From NCBI GenBank assembly GCA_035763085.1, contig DASUBV010000360.1:1-60018 (forward strand): 60,018 nt of DNA. Reading direction: 5' to 3'. The translations under genes were made by a program, and so were the position numbers. Within the stretch, counting starts at the first letter, position 1; each line of letters starts with the position of its first letter. Origin of the DNA: DASUBV01 sp035763085 (GTDB lineage: Bacteria > Actinomycetota > Actinomycetes > Streptosporangiales > Streptosporangiaceae). Shown in pieces: positions 40,683 through 49,619 of the stretch. The notes under the pieces were generated by a model that saw only the letters and a list, made by a program, of their open reading frames with translations, was not told the DNA's origin and ran no database searches.

Positions 40683-41118
40683 CGCACCGGTCCTTCGGGT
40701 CCACGAGATCGGTGAACCGGGCCTCGAGCTGCCGGGCCTGGCGGTTGTAGAACCATCCGATGGCGATGAAGACGGGATAGATGGCGGCGCCGAGCACGAC
40801 CAGCGTGAGCGGGAGGCCGGCCACGGTGACCCGCCGCGTCGCGGGCACCAGCACCGCGATCACCGGGATCGAGGCGGTCACGGTCAGCGCGAGCGCCAGG
40901 CACAGCAGGGACAGGCCCAGCTGCGCGCGCATGAGCGACTGGACGAGCAGGCGGCCGCCGGCGGTGTCGTCCTGCAGGTCGCCGACCCCGATGACGTCCT
41001 GCTGCAGCGGCACCTGATCGTGCCGCCAGATCACGGGCCGCCGCCCGTGCCCTGGTGCCGCGCCCGCCGCCGGGGCGCCCGCCTCCGGGCCGGGGCCGTC
41101 CCGTGGCGTGTCGCTCAC
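40672..41118 (-). CDS. Small two-span membrane protein partnering the symporter (DUF485-like)
   Basis: 148 aa. A hydrophilic Pro/Gly/Ala-rich N-terminus is followed by two membrane segments (LGLSLLCLALALTVTASIPV and LPLTLVVLGAAIYPVFIAIG) and a charged tail FYNRQARQLEARFTDLV. DUF485 proteins with this plan are regularly encoded just upstream of acetate-type symporters and are thought to assist them. It is coupled to the symporter by overlap and lies 9 bp after the response regulator. Confidence 0.8.
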   Translation of the reverse strand: MSDTPRDGPGPEAGAPAAGAAPGHGRRPVIWRHDQVPLQQDVIGVGDLQDDTAGGRLLVQSLMRAQLGLSLLCLALALTVTASIPVIAVLVPATRRVTVAGLPLTLVVLGAAIYPVFIAIGWFYNRQARQLEARFTDLVDPKDRCGDT

Positions 41119-41127
41119 CGCGTCATG

Positions 41128-41946
41128 TCAGCCTCGCCGGCCGGCCCGGAGAATCCGGTCCCTGACATCCCGCGCGTGTCGCCGGCTCACCGGCAGCGAG
41201 CGGCCGGCCACCGTGACCGCGTGGGTGGCACCCGCCACGGAGAACTCGGTGATATGCGCCAGCGCGACGAGGTAGCCGCGGTGAATCCGGATGAATCCGT
41301 GCGCCGACCACTTGCCCTCCAGGTGTGACATCGCCATCCGGACGAGATGGGTGTTCCCGTCGGCCATGCGCAGCCGCACGTAATCTCCCTCAGCTTCGGC
41401 CCAGAGCACCTGGGCACGCGGAATGAACCGGGTGCGGCCCGCCGTCTCGACCGGGATCGAGGCGAGCGAGTCGTAATCCGGCGGCGATCCCCGCCCGCTG
41501 GGCGGCCCGGCTGTCACCCTGCCGAGCGCGGTGCGCAGGCGCCCGCGGGAGACCGGCTTGAGCAGGTAATCCTGAACGCCGATCTCGAAAGCGCGAAACG
41601 CGTATTCCTCAAAGGCGGTGACGATGACAATGGCCGGCGGATCGGCGAAGCGGTGCAGGATGCCGCCGAACTCGATGCCGTTGAGCGCGGGCATCCGGAC
41701 GTCGAGGAAGACGATGTCGTAGCGCCGCTCCTGAATGCGGCGGAACGCGTCGCTCGGATTCCGCGCCGCGTGCACCAGCGCGATTTCCGGCATCGCGTGG
41801 AGCAGGAAGGTCAGCTCATCGAGAGCGGGCGCCTCATCGTCGACGACCAGCGCCGACATCCAGGCCAGCGGTCCGTCCCCGCTCGCGGGCCCGCCCGCGC
41901 CGGCCGGCGCGGGCGCTGGCTGATGGCCGGCGCGGACCGGCGTCAT
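41128..41946 (-). CDS. LytTR-type response regulator
   Basis: 272 aa from an ATG that overlaps the kinase stop (ATGA). After a Pro/Ala-rich N-terminus, the receiver domain carries VVDDEAP and phospho-acceptor D82 in VFLDVRMPALNG; VTAFEEYAFRAFE and YLLKPVSR are the later switch residues. The LytTR DNA-binding domain follows, with IPRAQVLWAEAEGDYVRL, FIRIHRGYLVAL and SLPVSRRHARDVRDRIL. It should bind direct repeats and control the symporter genes downstream or the divergent SatP gene. Confidence 0.93.
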   Translation of the reverse strand: MTPVRAGHQPAPAPAGAGGPASGDGPLAWMSALVVDDEAPALDELTFLLHAMPEIALVHAARNPSDAFRRIQERRYDIVFLDVRMPALNGIEFGGILHRFADPPAIVIVTAFEEYAFRAFEIGVQDYLLKPVSRGRLRTALGRVTAGPPSGRGSPPDYDSLASIPVETAGRTRFIPRAQVLWAEAEGDYVRLRMADGNTHLVRMAMSHLEGKWSAHGFIRIHRGYLVALAHITEFSVAGATHAVTVAGRSLPVSRRHARDVRDRILRAGRRG

Positions 41947-43118
41947 GGGGTGTTCAGCGCCGGGAAGAACTTGGGCAGGCGCATCGTGACCTTGGTACCG
42001 GCCCCGATGCCGGTCTCTATCTGCAGGCCATGATCCTTGCCGAAGGTAGCGCGCAGCCGCTCGTCGACGTTCCGCAGGCCGACCGATTCGCCGCCCCGGC
42101 GGCCGGCCAGGATCTCCGCCAGCTGCTGGGGGTCTACCCCCGCGCCCTGATCCTCAACGGTGACGATGGCCTCATGACCGGCGTCGTCGGCGCAGATCCG
42201 CAGCCGGGCGGTGCCGGCCTGCTGCTCCAGGCCATGCCGGACGGCGTTCTCGACCAGCGGCTGGAGCACGAGCGAGGGCACCCGCACCGGCAGCACCTCC
42301 GGGGCGACCCGGAGGCTGACCGCGAGGCGGTCGCCGAAGCGAGCGCGCTCGAGTTCCAGGTAGGTATCGACGAACCGGAGTTCCTCGGCGAGCGTGGCGT
42401 ACTGACTGTGCTCGCGGAACGTCCACCGGATGAACTCAGCGAAGCCGACCAGCAGGTCCCGGGCCCGGTCGGGATCGGACCGGATGTAGGACTCGATGGC
42501 GGTCAGCGCGTTGTAGATGAAGTGCGGGCTGATCTGGGCCCGCAGGAAGTTGAGCTTGGCCTGCACCATCCGGGTCCGCGAGGCATCCAGCTCGGCCAGC
42601 GCCAGGTGGATCGAGACGAACCTGACGACCTCTCCCATGGTGCGGGTGAGTGCCGCGTCGGCGCACGGGGCCAGCGCCGCCAGCGCGCCGACCACTGCTC
42701 CGTCGACGGCAATGGGCGCGGCAACGCCGACGCGCACCGGGCAGTCGCCGCCGTGCCGGCAGGCGAGGTCGGCGACGGACAAGATCTGTGTCCGCCCGGT
42801 GCGCACCACCTCGGCCAGGCACCCGGCGAGCGCGTCCGAGTGCCGGTCAGACCCCTCGTAGGCGATGAGCCCGGTGCGGTCGGCGATGGCGATGGCCGGC
42901 GTGTCGAGGAGCCGGCGCAGCGCGGGCGCGGCCTGCACCGCCGTGCTTGCGGTCAGGCCGCCGCGCAGGGCGGAGACGGCGACGGTGGCCGTGTGCAGTA
43001 CGTTGTACGTGGCCTGCTGCGGCAGCGTTCCCATCCGTCGCGAACTGCGCCTCCAGAACAAGACCGAGCCAGCAATCGCGGCTGTGACGGCTATGAGAAC
43101 GATCATCAAGCCGAGCAT
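41943..43118 (-). CDS. LytS-type sensor histidine kinase with GAF domain
   Basis: 391 aa. One N-terminal membrane segment (LGLMIVLIAVTAAIAGSVLF) precedes a GAF-like sensor domain (residues 45-165) holding an LACRHGGDCPV Cys pair. The kinase core has H199 in AQISPHFIYNAL, LVENAVRHGLEQQ (N box) and VEDQGAGVDP. It is the partner of the LytTR regulator. A single membrane span suggests that it senses a cytoplasmic ligand or redox state rather than an outside one (inference). A TATAGT -10 lies six bases before the ATG, so the mRNA may be leaderless. Confidence 0.92.
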   Translation of the reverse strand: MLGLMIVLIAVTAAIAGSVLFWRRSSRRMGTLPQQATYNVLHTATVAVSALRGGLTASTAVQAAPALRRLLDTPAIAIADRTGLIAYEGSDRHSDALAGCLAEVVRTGRTQILSVADLACRHGGDCPVRVGVAAPIAVDGAVVGALAALAPCADAALTRTMGEVVRFVSIHLALAELDASRTRMVQAKLNFLRAQISPHFIYNALTAIESYIRSDPDRARDLLVGFAEFIRWTFREHSQYATLAEELRFVDTYLELERARFGDRLAVSLRVAPEVLPVRVPSLVLQPLVENAVRHGLEQQAGTARLRICADDAGHEAIVTVEDQGAGVDPQQLAEILAGRRGGESVGLRNVDERLRATFGKDHGLQIETGIGAGTKVTMRLPKFFPALNTP

Positions 43119-43124
43119 TTCCGC

Positions 43125-43130
43125 ACTATA
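43125..43130 (-). promoter_or_regulatory. TATAGT -10 element, probable leaderless start for the kinase gene
   Basis: Reading leftward, TATAGT is followed by six bases and then the kinase ATG at 43118. Transcription usually starts six to seven bases after the -10, which puts +1 at or next to the A of the ATG. No ribosome site fits between them. Confidence 0.5.
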
Positions 43131-43195
43131 AGCACAGTTGCACCGTTTGCGGAAGCCTGTACCCCGGTGCGCGCGGAATGGCGGGCCGGCGGGCC

Positions 43196-43258
43196 CCAGA
43201 TCGCGCTCCGGCCGTTCGTCGCTCGCGGGCGCCAGATCGCGCTCCGGCCGTTCGTCGC
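43196..43258. repeat. 27-bp perfect direct repeat, period 36 bp
   Basis: The 27 bases at 43196-43222, beginning CCAGATCGCGCTCCGG, recur exactly at 43232-43258. They lie in the 272-bp region between the divergent kinase and SatP genes, which holds no gene I can support. The spacing of 36 bp differs from LytTR sites, and the repeat may be a regulatory array or a simple tandem duplication. Confidence 0.7.
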
Positions 43259-43390
43259 CGCGCCGCCGCCGCTCCTCGCGCCAGGCCGACCACTCCCCGC
43301 AGCGGGCGGCGCGCTCGTCGACCGGTGATCGACAGCACCTGAGTCTGGCGGGCCTAATGCCAGTGAGGTCACGCCGCTCAAGGAGGCTTC

Positions 43391-44053
43391 ATGGCTGCAG
43401 AGCAGGTCCGCACGGTGCATGCCCCGGCCGCCGACCCCGCCGCCCTCGGACTCGGCGGATTCGCGCTGACCACCTTCCTGCTCAGCGCACATAACGCGGG
43501 CTGGGCCCCGGATTTCGCCTGGATCGGGCCCGCGTTCTTCTATGGCGGCCTGGCCCAGTTCATGGCCGGGATGTGGGAACTCCGCAACCGCAATGTATTC
43601 GGCTGCACGGCGTTCACGACGTACGGCGCATTCTGGCTATCGCTTGGCCTGTTCATCTATTTGTTCCTGTCGAACAAGGCAGTGAGCACCTCACTCGGCG
43701 CGACCGGGCTGAGCAAGGACCTTGGCTGGTTCCTGCTCGGATTCGCGATCTTCAACACGTACATGCTGTTGCGGAGCTCACGGGTCAGCACCGCGGTGTT
43801 TACCGTTTTCCTCACGCTGGAGATCACCGAGATCGTCTTGTTTACCGGGTTCTTCATGGCCGGCGCCGGGAACCCGGGTGGCGCGAACATGATCAAGGCA
43901 GGTGGCTACCTCGGCGTGCTCACGGCGGCGGCCGCCTGGTACACCTCCGCGGCGGTGGTGGTGAACGGACTGGCCGAGCGCCAGGTGCTGCCCGCCGGAC
44001 CGCCATTGTGGCGGAATCACCCCGGCATCGCCGCGACGGCCGCCCGCTCATGA
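43391..44053 (+). CDS. SatP/YaaH (GPR1/FUN34) family acetate transporter
   Basis: 220 aa behind AAGGAGG. The family pattern is clear: NPAPLGL-like start ADPAALGLGGFALTTFLLSA, then FFYGGLAQFMAGMWELRNRN, FGCTAFTTYGAFWLSLG and a final YTSAAVVVNGLAERQ. Six membrane helices are expected. These are acetate/succinate-proton channels. Together with the divergent monocarboxylate symporter and LytS/LytTR pair, it forms a locus for scavenging short-chain acids. The 243 bp after it hold no convincing gene. Confidence 0.94.
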   Translation: MAAEQVRTVHAPAADPAALGLGGFALTTFLLSAHNAGWAPDFAWIGPAFFYGGLAQFMAGMWELRNRNVFGCTAFTTYGAFWLSLGLFIYLFLSNKAVSTSLGATGLSKDLGWFLLGFAIFNTYMLLRSSRVSTAVFTVFLTLEITEIVLFTGFFMAGAGNPGGANMIKAGGYLGVLTAAAAWYTSAAVVVNGLAERQVLPAGPPLWRNHPGIAATAARS

Positions 44054-44296
44054 GCGCCCGCGACGAGCGCGACATCGATACCGCCCTGGCCGGGGACCGG
44101 GTTCCCGCCCGGTGACCAGTTCGCGGCTCAGGCGAACGCGCGCCCGGAGCGGTGCGACCGCGCCGTCAGCGAGTTCCGGGCGACGGCTTCCGAGCACTGA
44201 CCCGCCCGCCGGCGCCGGCTTCGGCACCCGGCGCCGGCACTGGCGGGCAGGGCACGAGCCAGCAAGCAGCACGACACCCAAAGTGAGGGGTCATCG

Positions 44297-45979
44297 ATGA
44301 TGAGCGTGACAGGAAGATCCCGCCGGATACCGACCTTGATCGCGGCGCTGATCGCCGCCGTGGCAGCCGCGCTGGCCGGGGTGACCGCGGCCGCCTCGCA
44401 CGCCGCGGCCGCCCCGCACGCCGCCGCGGCGCCGGCGTGCACCGACGGCACGACGGTGACGACGAACAGCGGCCCGGTGTGCGGTACCACCGCCACCGGG
44501 GTCGTCTCGTACCTGGGCATCCCCTACGCCGCGCCGCCGGTCGGCGATCTTCGCTGGGCGCCGCCGGCGCCGCCGGCCGCGTGGACCAGCACGCTGCAGG
44601 CGACCGCGCCGGGAAACATCTGCGTCGCGCCGGGATCGTCGGGGGTCGTCGGGAATGAAGACTGCCTGAACCTCAACGTGCAGGCACCAGCAGACGCGGG
44701 CCCGGGTAGTCACCTTCCGGTGATGGTGGAGATCCACGGCGGCGGGTTCCTGTCTACCGCGTTCGGCGCTCTCAACGACGGCTCGCACCTGGTCAGCGCC
44801 GGGCACCTGATCTACGTCGCGATCAACTACCGGCTGGGGATTCTCGGGTTCATGGCGAACAAGGGCCTGGGCCGGCACTCGGGTGACTACGGGCTGCAGG
44901 ACCAGCAGGCGGCGCTGCGCTGGGTACGGCAGAACATCGCGAAGTTCGGCGGTGACCCAGGAAACGTGACGATCTTCGGCCAGTCGGCCGGCGGCGCCAG
45001 CGTCTGCGAACAGGCGGTGTCGCCGACGGCGCGCGGGCTGTTCCAGAAGGGGATCAGCGAGAGCGGGTTCTACAACTCCGCGGTCGGCCCGAACCAGGTC
45101 TGGGAGGCCGCCGACTGCAAGTCGCAGCTGCCGACCGAGGCACAGGCCCAGGATGCGGGTGCGACGTTCGCGGCCAAGGTCGGCTGCGGCCATGCCGCCG
45201 GCCAGGTCGCCTGCCTGCGCGCGCTGCCGGCCGCCACCCTGGCCAGCGCCGCCGGGCAGGTGCTCAGCCCGGATGCGGGCGGCACGATCGCCCCGACCAT
45301 CAACGGCACCACGCTGCCCATGTCCCCCGGCCGGGCATTCGCGACCGGTCACGTCAACGACGTCAGCCTGATGATCGGCGCGTCCCGCGACGAGATCAAC
45401 GGCGGGGTGGGCTCCCCGTCGGTCATCGCCACCACGCCCGCCCAGTACACGGCGCTGGTGCAGCTCAAGTACGGCCGGTATGCCTCCCGCGTGCTCGCGC
45501 TGTACCCGCTGTCCCGGTTCCCGTCGTCGTCGCCGTTCATCGCCTTCCGCACCCTCGAGGCCGATGCGGACTCCGTCTGCCCCGCGCTGACCGCCGATCG
45601 GCAGCTGGGCAGGCACATCCCGACCTTCGCCTTCGAGGATGACGACTCGGACGTGCCGAACTTCTACCTCGACCCCGCCAACCCCAACGGCGCCTACCAC
45701 GTCGCCGAGGGAGCGCTGGTGTTCGCCAGCAGCCTGGCCGGCCTCGACGCGAACCAGGCGGCGCTGGCGGTCCAGCTCACCTCCCAGTGGACCGGGTACG
45801 CCAGCACCGGCAGCCCGTCGGTGACCGGCACTCCGCTGTGGACTGCCTACACCTCCCATCGCCCGGACGTCATGTCGCTGGCCCCGGCGGGCGACAGCGT
45901 CATGGTCCCGGCCAGCACCCTGGCCGCCCAGCACAACTGCGGCTTCTGGGACTCCATCACCCCCGCCCCCTCCTCCTGA
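44297..45979 (+). CDS. Secreted type B carboxylesterase/lipase (copy 1)
   Basis: 560 aa. An Arg-containing N-terminus followed by TLIAALIAAVAAALAG and AAAAPHAAAAPAC is a Sec signal peptide. SYLGIPYAAPPVGDLRWAPP, NEDCLNLNVQAP, EIHGGGF (oxyanion hole) and TIFGQSAGGASVC (nucleophile Ser) are type B carboxylesterase landmarks. SRDEING holds the acid and GAYHVAEG the His. It should hydrolyse ester bonds outside the cell. It is followed 43 bp later by a close paralogue. Confidence 0.93.
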   Translation: MMSVTGRSRRIPTLIAALIAAVAAALAGVTAAASHAAAAPHAAAAPACTDGTTVTTNSGPVCGTTATGVVSYLGIPYAAPPVGDLRWAPPAPPAAWTSTLQATAPGNICVAPGSSGVVGNEDCLNLNVQAPADAGPGSHLPVMVEIHGGGFLSTAFGALNDGSHLVSAGHLIYVAINYRLGILGFMANKGLGRHSGDYGLQDQQAALRWVRQNIAKFGGDPGNVTIFGQSAGGASVCEQAVSPTARGLFQKGISESGFYNSAVGPNQVWEAADCKSQLPTEAQAQDAGATFAAKVGCGHAAGQVACLRALPAATLASAAGQVLSPDAGGTIAPTINGTTLPMSPGRAFATGHVNDVSLMIGASRDEINGGVGSPSVIATTPAQYTALVQLKYGRYASRVLALYPLSRFPSSSPFIAFRTLEADADSVCPALTADRQLGRHIPTFAFEDDDSDVPNFYLDPANPNGAYHVAEGALVFASSLAGLDANQAALAVQLTSQWTGYASTGSPSVTGTPLWTAYTSHRPDVMSLAPAGDSVMVPASTLAAQHNCGFWDSITPAPSS

Positions 45980-46022
45980 CCCCCATCCCGCCCCTGGCTC
46001 CACCACCCCGGAAGGACACGGC

Positions 46023-47675
46023 ATGCGACTGATCAGACGCCCGAAAAAGGCCATCTGGACGAAACTAGCCGCGGTGACCGCCCTGGCCGTTGGCCTGGCC
46101 TGGCCGGCCGCGTCCGCCGCCGCCGCGCCGCACGCTCGCGCGCAGACCGCGGCAGCGCCGGCCTGCACCGACGGCACGACGGTGACGACCAACAGCGGCC
46201 CGGTGTGCGGCACCACCGCCAGCGCCGTCACCTCCTATCTCGGCATCCCGTACGCGGCACCGCCGGTCGGCAGCCTGCGCTGGGCCTCGCCAGCCCCGGC
46301 GGCCCCGTGGACCACCACCCTCCAGGCCACCGCGGCCGGCCCCACCTGCGTCGCGCCTGGCTCCGGCAGCGAGAACTGCCTGACCCTGAATGTGCAGGTG
46401 CCCGCGGACGCGGGCCCGGGTAGTCACCTTCCGGTGATGGTGGAGATCCACGGCGGCGGGTTCTTGCTGTTCGGTCCGCCGGATGGCTCGCACCTGGTCA
46501 CCGCCGGGCACGTGATCTATGTCGGGATGAACTACCGGCTGGGGATTCTCGGGTTCATGGCGCTGAAGGGCCTGGGCCCGCACTCGGGTGACTACGGGCT
46601 GCAGGACCAGCAGGCGGCGCTGCGCTGGGTGCAGCAGAACATCGCCAGTTTCGGCGGCAACCCGCACAACGTGACGATCTTCGGCCAGTCGGCCGGCGGC
46701 GCCAGCGTCTGCGAGCAGGCCGTCTCCCCGACCGCGCGCGGGCTGTTCCAGAAGGGCATCAGCCAGAGCGGGTTCTACAACTCCGCCGTCGGCCCGAACC
46801 AGGTCTGGGAGGCCGCCGACTGCAAGTCGCAGCTGCCCACCGAGGCACAGGCCCAGGCCGCCGGCGCCGCGCTGGCGTCCAAGGTCGGCTGCGGCAATGC
46901 CGCCGACCAGGTCGCCTGCATGCGCGCCGTCCCCGCCGCCACCCTGGCCAGCAACGCCGGGCAGGTGCTCGACCCCGGCGCGGGCGGCACGATCGCCCCG
47001 ACGATCAACGGCACCACGCTGCCCATGTCCCCCGGCCGGGCATTCGCGACCGGTCACGTCAATGATGTCAGCCTCGCGATCGGCGTCGACAGGGACGAGA
47101 TCAACGGCGGCGTCAACACGCCCACTACCACGGCGCACACCCCCGATCAGTACCAGTCGCTGGTGCAGGCCAAGTACGGCACGCTCGCCCCGAAGGTATT
47201 CGCGCTGTACCCGCTGTCGAGGTTCTCGACGCCGTTCATCGCCTTCCGCACCATCGAGGCCGACTCCGACTCGGTGTGCCCGGCGCTGGCCGCCGACCGG
47301 CGGATTGCCAGTCACACGGTCAACTTCGCCTGGGAGAACGACGACTCGGATTCGCCGAATACGTTCCTCAGCGGGGCCGACCCGAATGGCTCGTTCCACG
47401 ACGCCGAGAACGCATTCCTGTTCCCTGGCAGCGCAACGCTGGACGCCGACCAGGCGGCGCTGGCCGTCCAGGTCACGTCCCAGTGGACCGGGTACGCCGC
47501 GACCGGCAGCCCGTCGGTCACCGGCACCCCGCTGTGGACCGCCTACAGCCACCACAGCCCCGAGGTCATGTCACTGGTTCCCGCCGGTGACAGCGTCATG
47601 GTCCCGGCCCGCACCCTGGCCGCCCAGCACAACTGCGGCCTCTGGGACTCGGTTACCCCCATCCCGGCCAGCTAA
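46023..47675 (+). CDS. Secreted type B carboxylesterase/lipase (copy 2)
   Basis: 550 aa with its own signal peptide (KAIWTKLAAVTALAVGLAWP ahead of Ala-rich sequence). The same landmarks recur: SYLGIPYAAPPVGSLRW, EIHGGGF, TIFGQSAGGASVC, DRDEINGG and GSFHDAENAF. It is a tandem duplicate of the gene at 44297. Long stretches are identical in DNA, for example 57 bp at 46407-46463 against 44693-44749, while other parts, such as the signal peptides and the region after HGGGF, differ freely. A strong hairpin follows its stop. Confidence 0.93.
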   Translation: MRLIRRPKKAIWTKLAAVTALAVGLAWPAASAAAAPHARAQTAAAPACTDGTTVTTNSGPVCGTTASAVTSYLGIPYAAPPVGSLRWASPAPAAPWTTTLQATAAGPTCVAPGSGSENCLTLNVQVPADAGPGSHLPVMVEIHGGGFLLFGPPDGSHLVTAGHVIYVGMNYRLGILGFMALKGLGPHSGDYGLQDQQAALRWVQQNIASFGGNPHNVTIFGQSAGGASVCEQAVSPTARGLFQKGISQSGFYNSAVGPNQVWEAADCKSQLPTEAQAQAAGAALASKVGCGNAADQVACMRAVPAATLASNAGQVLDPGAGGTIAPTINGTTLPMSPGRAFATGHVNDVSLAIGVDRDEINGGVNTPTTTAHTPDQYQSLVQAKYGTLAPKVFALYPLSRFSTPFIAFRTIEADSDSVCPALAADRRIASHTVNFAWENDDSDSPNTFLSGADPNGSFHDAENAFLFPGSATLDADQAALAVQVTSQWTGYAATGSPSVTGTPLWTAYSHHSPEVMSLVPAGDSVMVPARTLAAQHNCGLWDSVTPIPAS

Positions 47676-47689
47676 GGCCTCCTCATCGT

Positions 47690-47722
47690 GGCCGGTCCAG
47701 GGCGGCGCGCCCTGGACCGGCC
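47690..47722 (+). terminator. 15-bp perfect hairpin after the esterase pair
   Basis: GGCCGGTCCAGGGCG (47690-47704) pairs exactly with 47708-47722 across a 3-base loop, 15 bp after the second esterase stop. No T-run follows, but its strength and place make it a likely terminator. Confidence 0.75.
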
Positions 47723-47905
47723 ACCAGCATTGCGGGGGCCGCCGGGCGTTCTGTGGCTGAGCTTCTGGCTAACATCAGGCCGTCATTTATGTGGCATTAG
47801 CGGAGAGAATGTCCGGGCCGGACAGCCCCGGGGCCGCGAGCCGCCGCCGGCCATCCGGCCCTGCAAGCAGCCCGCGGGTCGCCGCGGCCGTTCTAGGCTT
47901 CGAGA

Positions 47906-48403
47906 ATGCCGGAGCTGGAGCTGCGACCCATGACCCAGCCGGAGTTCGCTGTGTTCCGGGCGGAGCTGATCAGCTCCTATGCCCGCGACAGGGCGCAGGC
48001 CGGCGAGTGGGCACCCGAGGTGGCCGAGCAGCGGGCAGCCGCGGAGACCGATGGCCTGCTGCCCGGCGGGCTGGCGACCTCCGGCATGCTGCTGATGACC
48101 GCGCAGACGCCGGCCGGCGAGCAGGTGGGCTCGGTGTGGGTGGCCCTGCGGCTGGGCGAGCCGGGCGGCAGCGCCTGGATCTACGACATCGTGGTCGCGC
48201 CGCAGCGGCGCGGCCAGGGGTACGGGCGGGCGCTGCTGGCCGCGGCCGAGCAGGAGGCCGCCCGGCACGGCGCCAGGGCGATCGCGCTGAACGTCTTCGG
48301 GACCAACGCGGTGGCCCGCAGCCTGTATGAGTCCGCGGGGTATGAGATCACCGCGCTGCAGATGCGCAAGCCGCTGGAGCCGGGCAGCGACCCCGCCTGC
48401 TGA
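47906..48403 (+). CDS. GNAT family N-acetyltransferase
   Basis: 165 aa. The acetyl-CoA motif is VVAPQRRGQGYGRALLAAAE, preceded by WIYDIVV and followed by ALNVFGTNAVARSLYESAGY, which is the complete GNAT core. The acceptor substrate cannot be read. The stop codon at 48401-48403 lies inside a 20-bp tandem repeat. The gene is single, about 190 bp before gpgS. Confidence 0.9.
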   Translation: MPELELRPMTQPEFAVFRAELISSYARDRAQAGEWAPEVAEQRAAAETDGLLPGGLATSGMLLMTAQTPAGEQVGSVWVALRLGEPGGSAWIYDIVVAPQRRGQGYGRALLAAAEQEAARHGARAIALNVFGTNAVARSLYESAGYEITALQMRKPLEPGSDPAC

Positions 48404-48436
48404 GCCACGGCCCCGCCTCCTGAGCCACGGCCCCGC
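48391..48436 (+). repeat. 20-bp tandem repeat spanning the GNAT stop codon
   Basis: Units CCCCGCCTGCTGAGCCACGG (48391-48410) and 48411-48430 differ at one base, and a third unit starts with CCCCGC at 48431. The TGA of the GNAT gene lies in the first unit and recurs in the second. Confidence 0.75.
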
Positions 48437-48590
48437 AACCACGGCCACGGAACCACAGGGCCCGCAACCACAGCCCGGAGCCCCGGCCACCGCGTCAACG
48501 GCAGCCTGAACCACGGGGACCCGGGGTACGTGGCATAGGCTGACGATGATCACGGCCGAGCTGATGCGGCCCGTCCCACGGAGGGAGTCC

Positions 48591-49619
48591 ATGCCGGGCA
48601 TGGGGGACCCCGAGCAGACCTGGTTCCGCCACCGGACATCACGCTGGCAGGACTGGCCGGCCGCCGGGCTGGCCGACCGCAAGCAGCGCCTCGGCACGCG
48701 GGTCAGCGTCGTCATCCCGGCCCGCAACGAGGAGCGCACGGTCGGCGGCGTGGTCAGCGCCCTGGCCAGGGAGCTGGTGGCGCGGGCCGGGCTCGTCGAC
48801 GAGCTGATCGTGATGGACTCCGACTCCACTGACGGCACGGCGCGGGCCGCCGCCGAGGCGGGCGCGACCGTGTACCGGACCCGGGAGGTCGCCCCGGAGC
48901 TGGGCAGCTACCCCGGCAAGGGCGAGGCGCTGTGGAAGTCGCTGCTGGTCACCACCGGCGACCTGCTGGTCTTCGTGGACGCCGACCTGACCCAGTGGGG
49001 CACGCATTTCGTCACCGGGCTGCTCGGGCCGCTGCTGGCTGACCCGCAGGTGCGGCTGGTCAAGGGGTTCTACGCCCGGGTGTTCGCCGAGTCCGACGGC
49101 TCGGTGTCCACCGAGGGCGGCCGGGTCACCGAGCTGGTCGCCCGGCCGCTGCTGAGCATGTGGTGGCCCGAGCTGGCCAGCGTCGTGCAGCCGCTGGCCG
49201 GCGAATGGGCCGCGCGGCGGGAGCTGATGGAATCGCTGCCCATCCCCGTCGGCTACGGCGTGGAGCTGGCCACCCTGATGGACACCGCGGCCCGGCACGG
49301 CCTGGACGCGCTGGCCCAGGTTGACCTGGGCCGCCGGGCGCACAAGCACCAGGCCAACCATGACCTGGCGCTGATGGCGGCCGAGCTGCTGGCGGTCGCC
49401 GAGCGGCGCCGCCCGGCCGGCCGGCAGCTGGCCCCGCGCGACGAGCTGCGGCAGTTCGTCCGCGCCGAGGACGGCCAGGCAAGGCCGCGGATACGGCCTA
49501 TCCCGGTGCACGAGCGGCCGCCCGCCGCATCGACCCGGACGGCCGCCGGTCCGGCCAGCGGCAGCAGCACGGCAGGCGGCAGCCCGGCCGGGGCCGGGCC
49601 AGCGGGCGGCGCCCGGTGA
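48591..49619 (+). CDS. gpgS: Glucosyl-3-phosphoglycerate synthase
   Basis: 342 aa from an ATG at 48591 with GGAGGGAG upstream; an earlier ATG at 48546 has no ribosome site. The GT-A domain shows SVVIPARNEERTVGGVV, MDSDSTDGTA, GKGEALWKSL and VFVDADLTQWGTHF (metal-binding Asp). PLAGEWAARRELMESLPIPVG and LGRRAHKHQAN are strongly GpgS-like. It transfers glucose to 3-phosphoglycerate, the first step of methylglucose lipopolysaccharide or glucosylglycerate synthesis. A low-complexity Ala/Gly/Ser tail of about 40 residues ends the protein. Its TGA overlaps the GTG of folP2, keeping the linkage seen in mycobacteria. Confidence 0.92.
   Translation: MPGMGDPEQTWFRHRTSRWQDWPAAGLADRKQRLGTRVSVVIPARNEERTVGGVVSALARELVARAGLVDELIVMDSDSTDGTARAAAEAGATVYRTREVAPELGSYPGKGEALWKSLLVTTGDLLVFVDADLTQWGTHFVTGLLGPLLADPQVRLVKGFYARVFAESDGSVSTEGGRVTELVARPLLSMWWPELASVVQPLAGEWAARRELMESLPIPVGYGVELATLMDTAARHGLDALAQVDLGRRAHKHQANHDLALMAAELLAVAERRRPAGRQLAPRDELRQFVRAEDGQARPRIRPIPVHERPPAASTRTAAGPASGSSTAGGSPAGAGPAGGAR

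Noticed and set aside
44050..44300. Small frames after the SatP gene (22 codons at 44050, 62 codons from a GTG at 44112)
   Set aside because: The first is ATGA-coupled but very short; the second is Arg/Ser/Pro-rich without a ribosome site. A third frame ending at 44198-44200 looks mildly protein-like but has no start.
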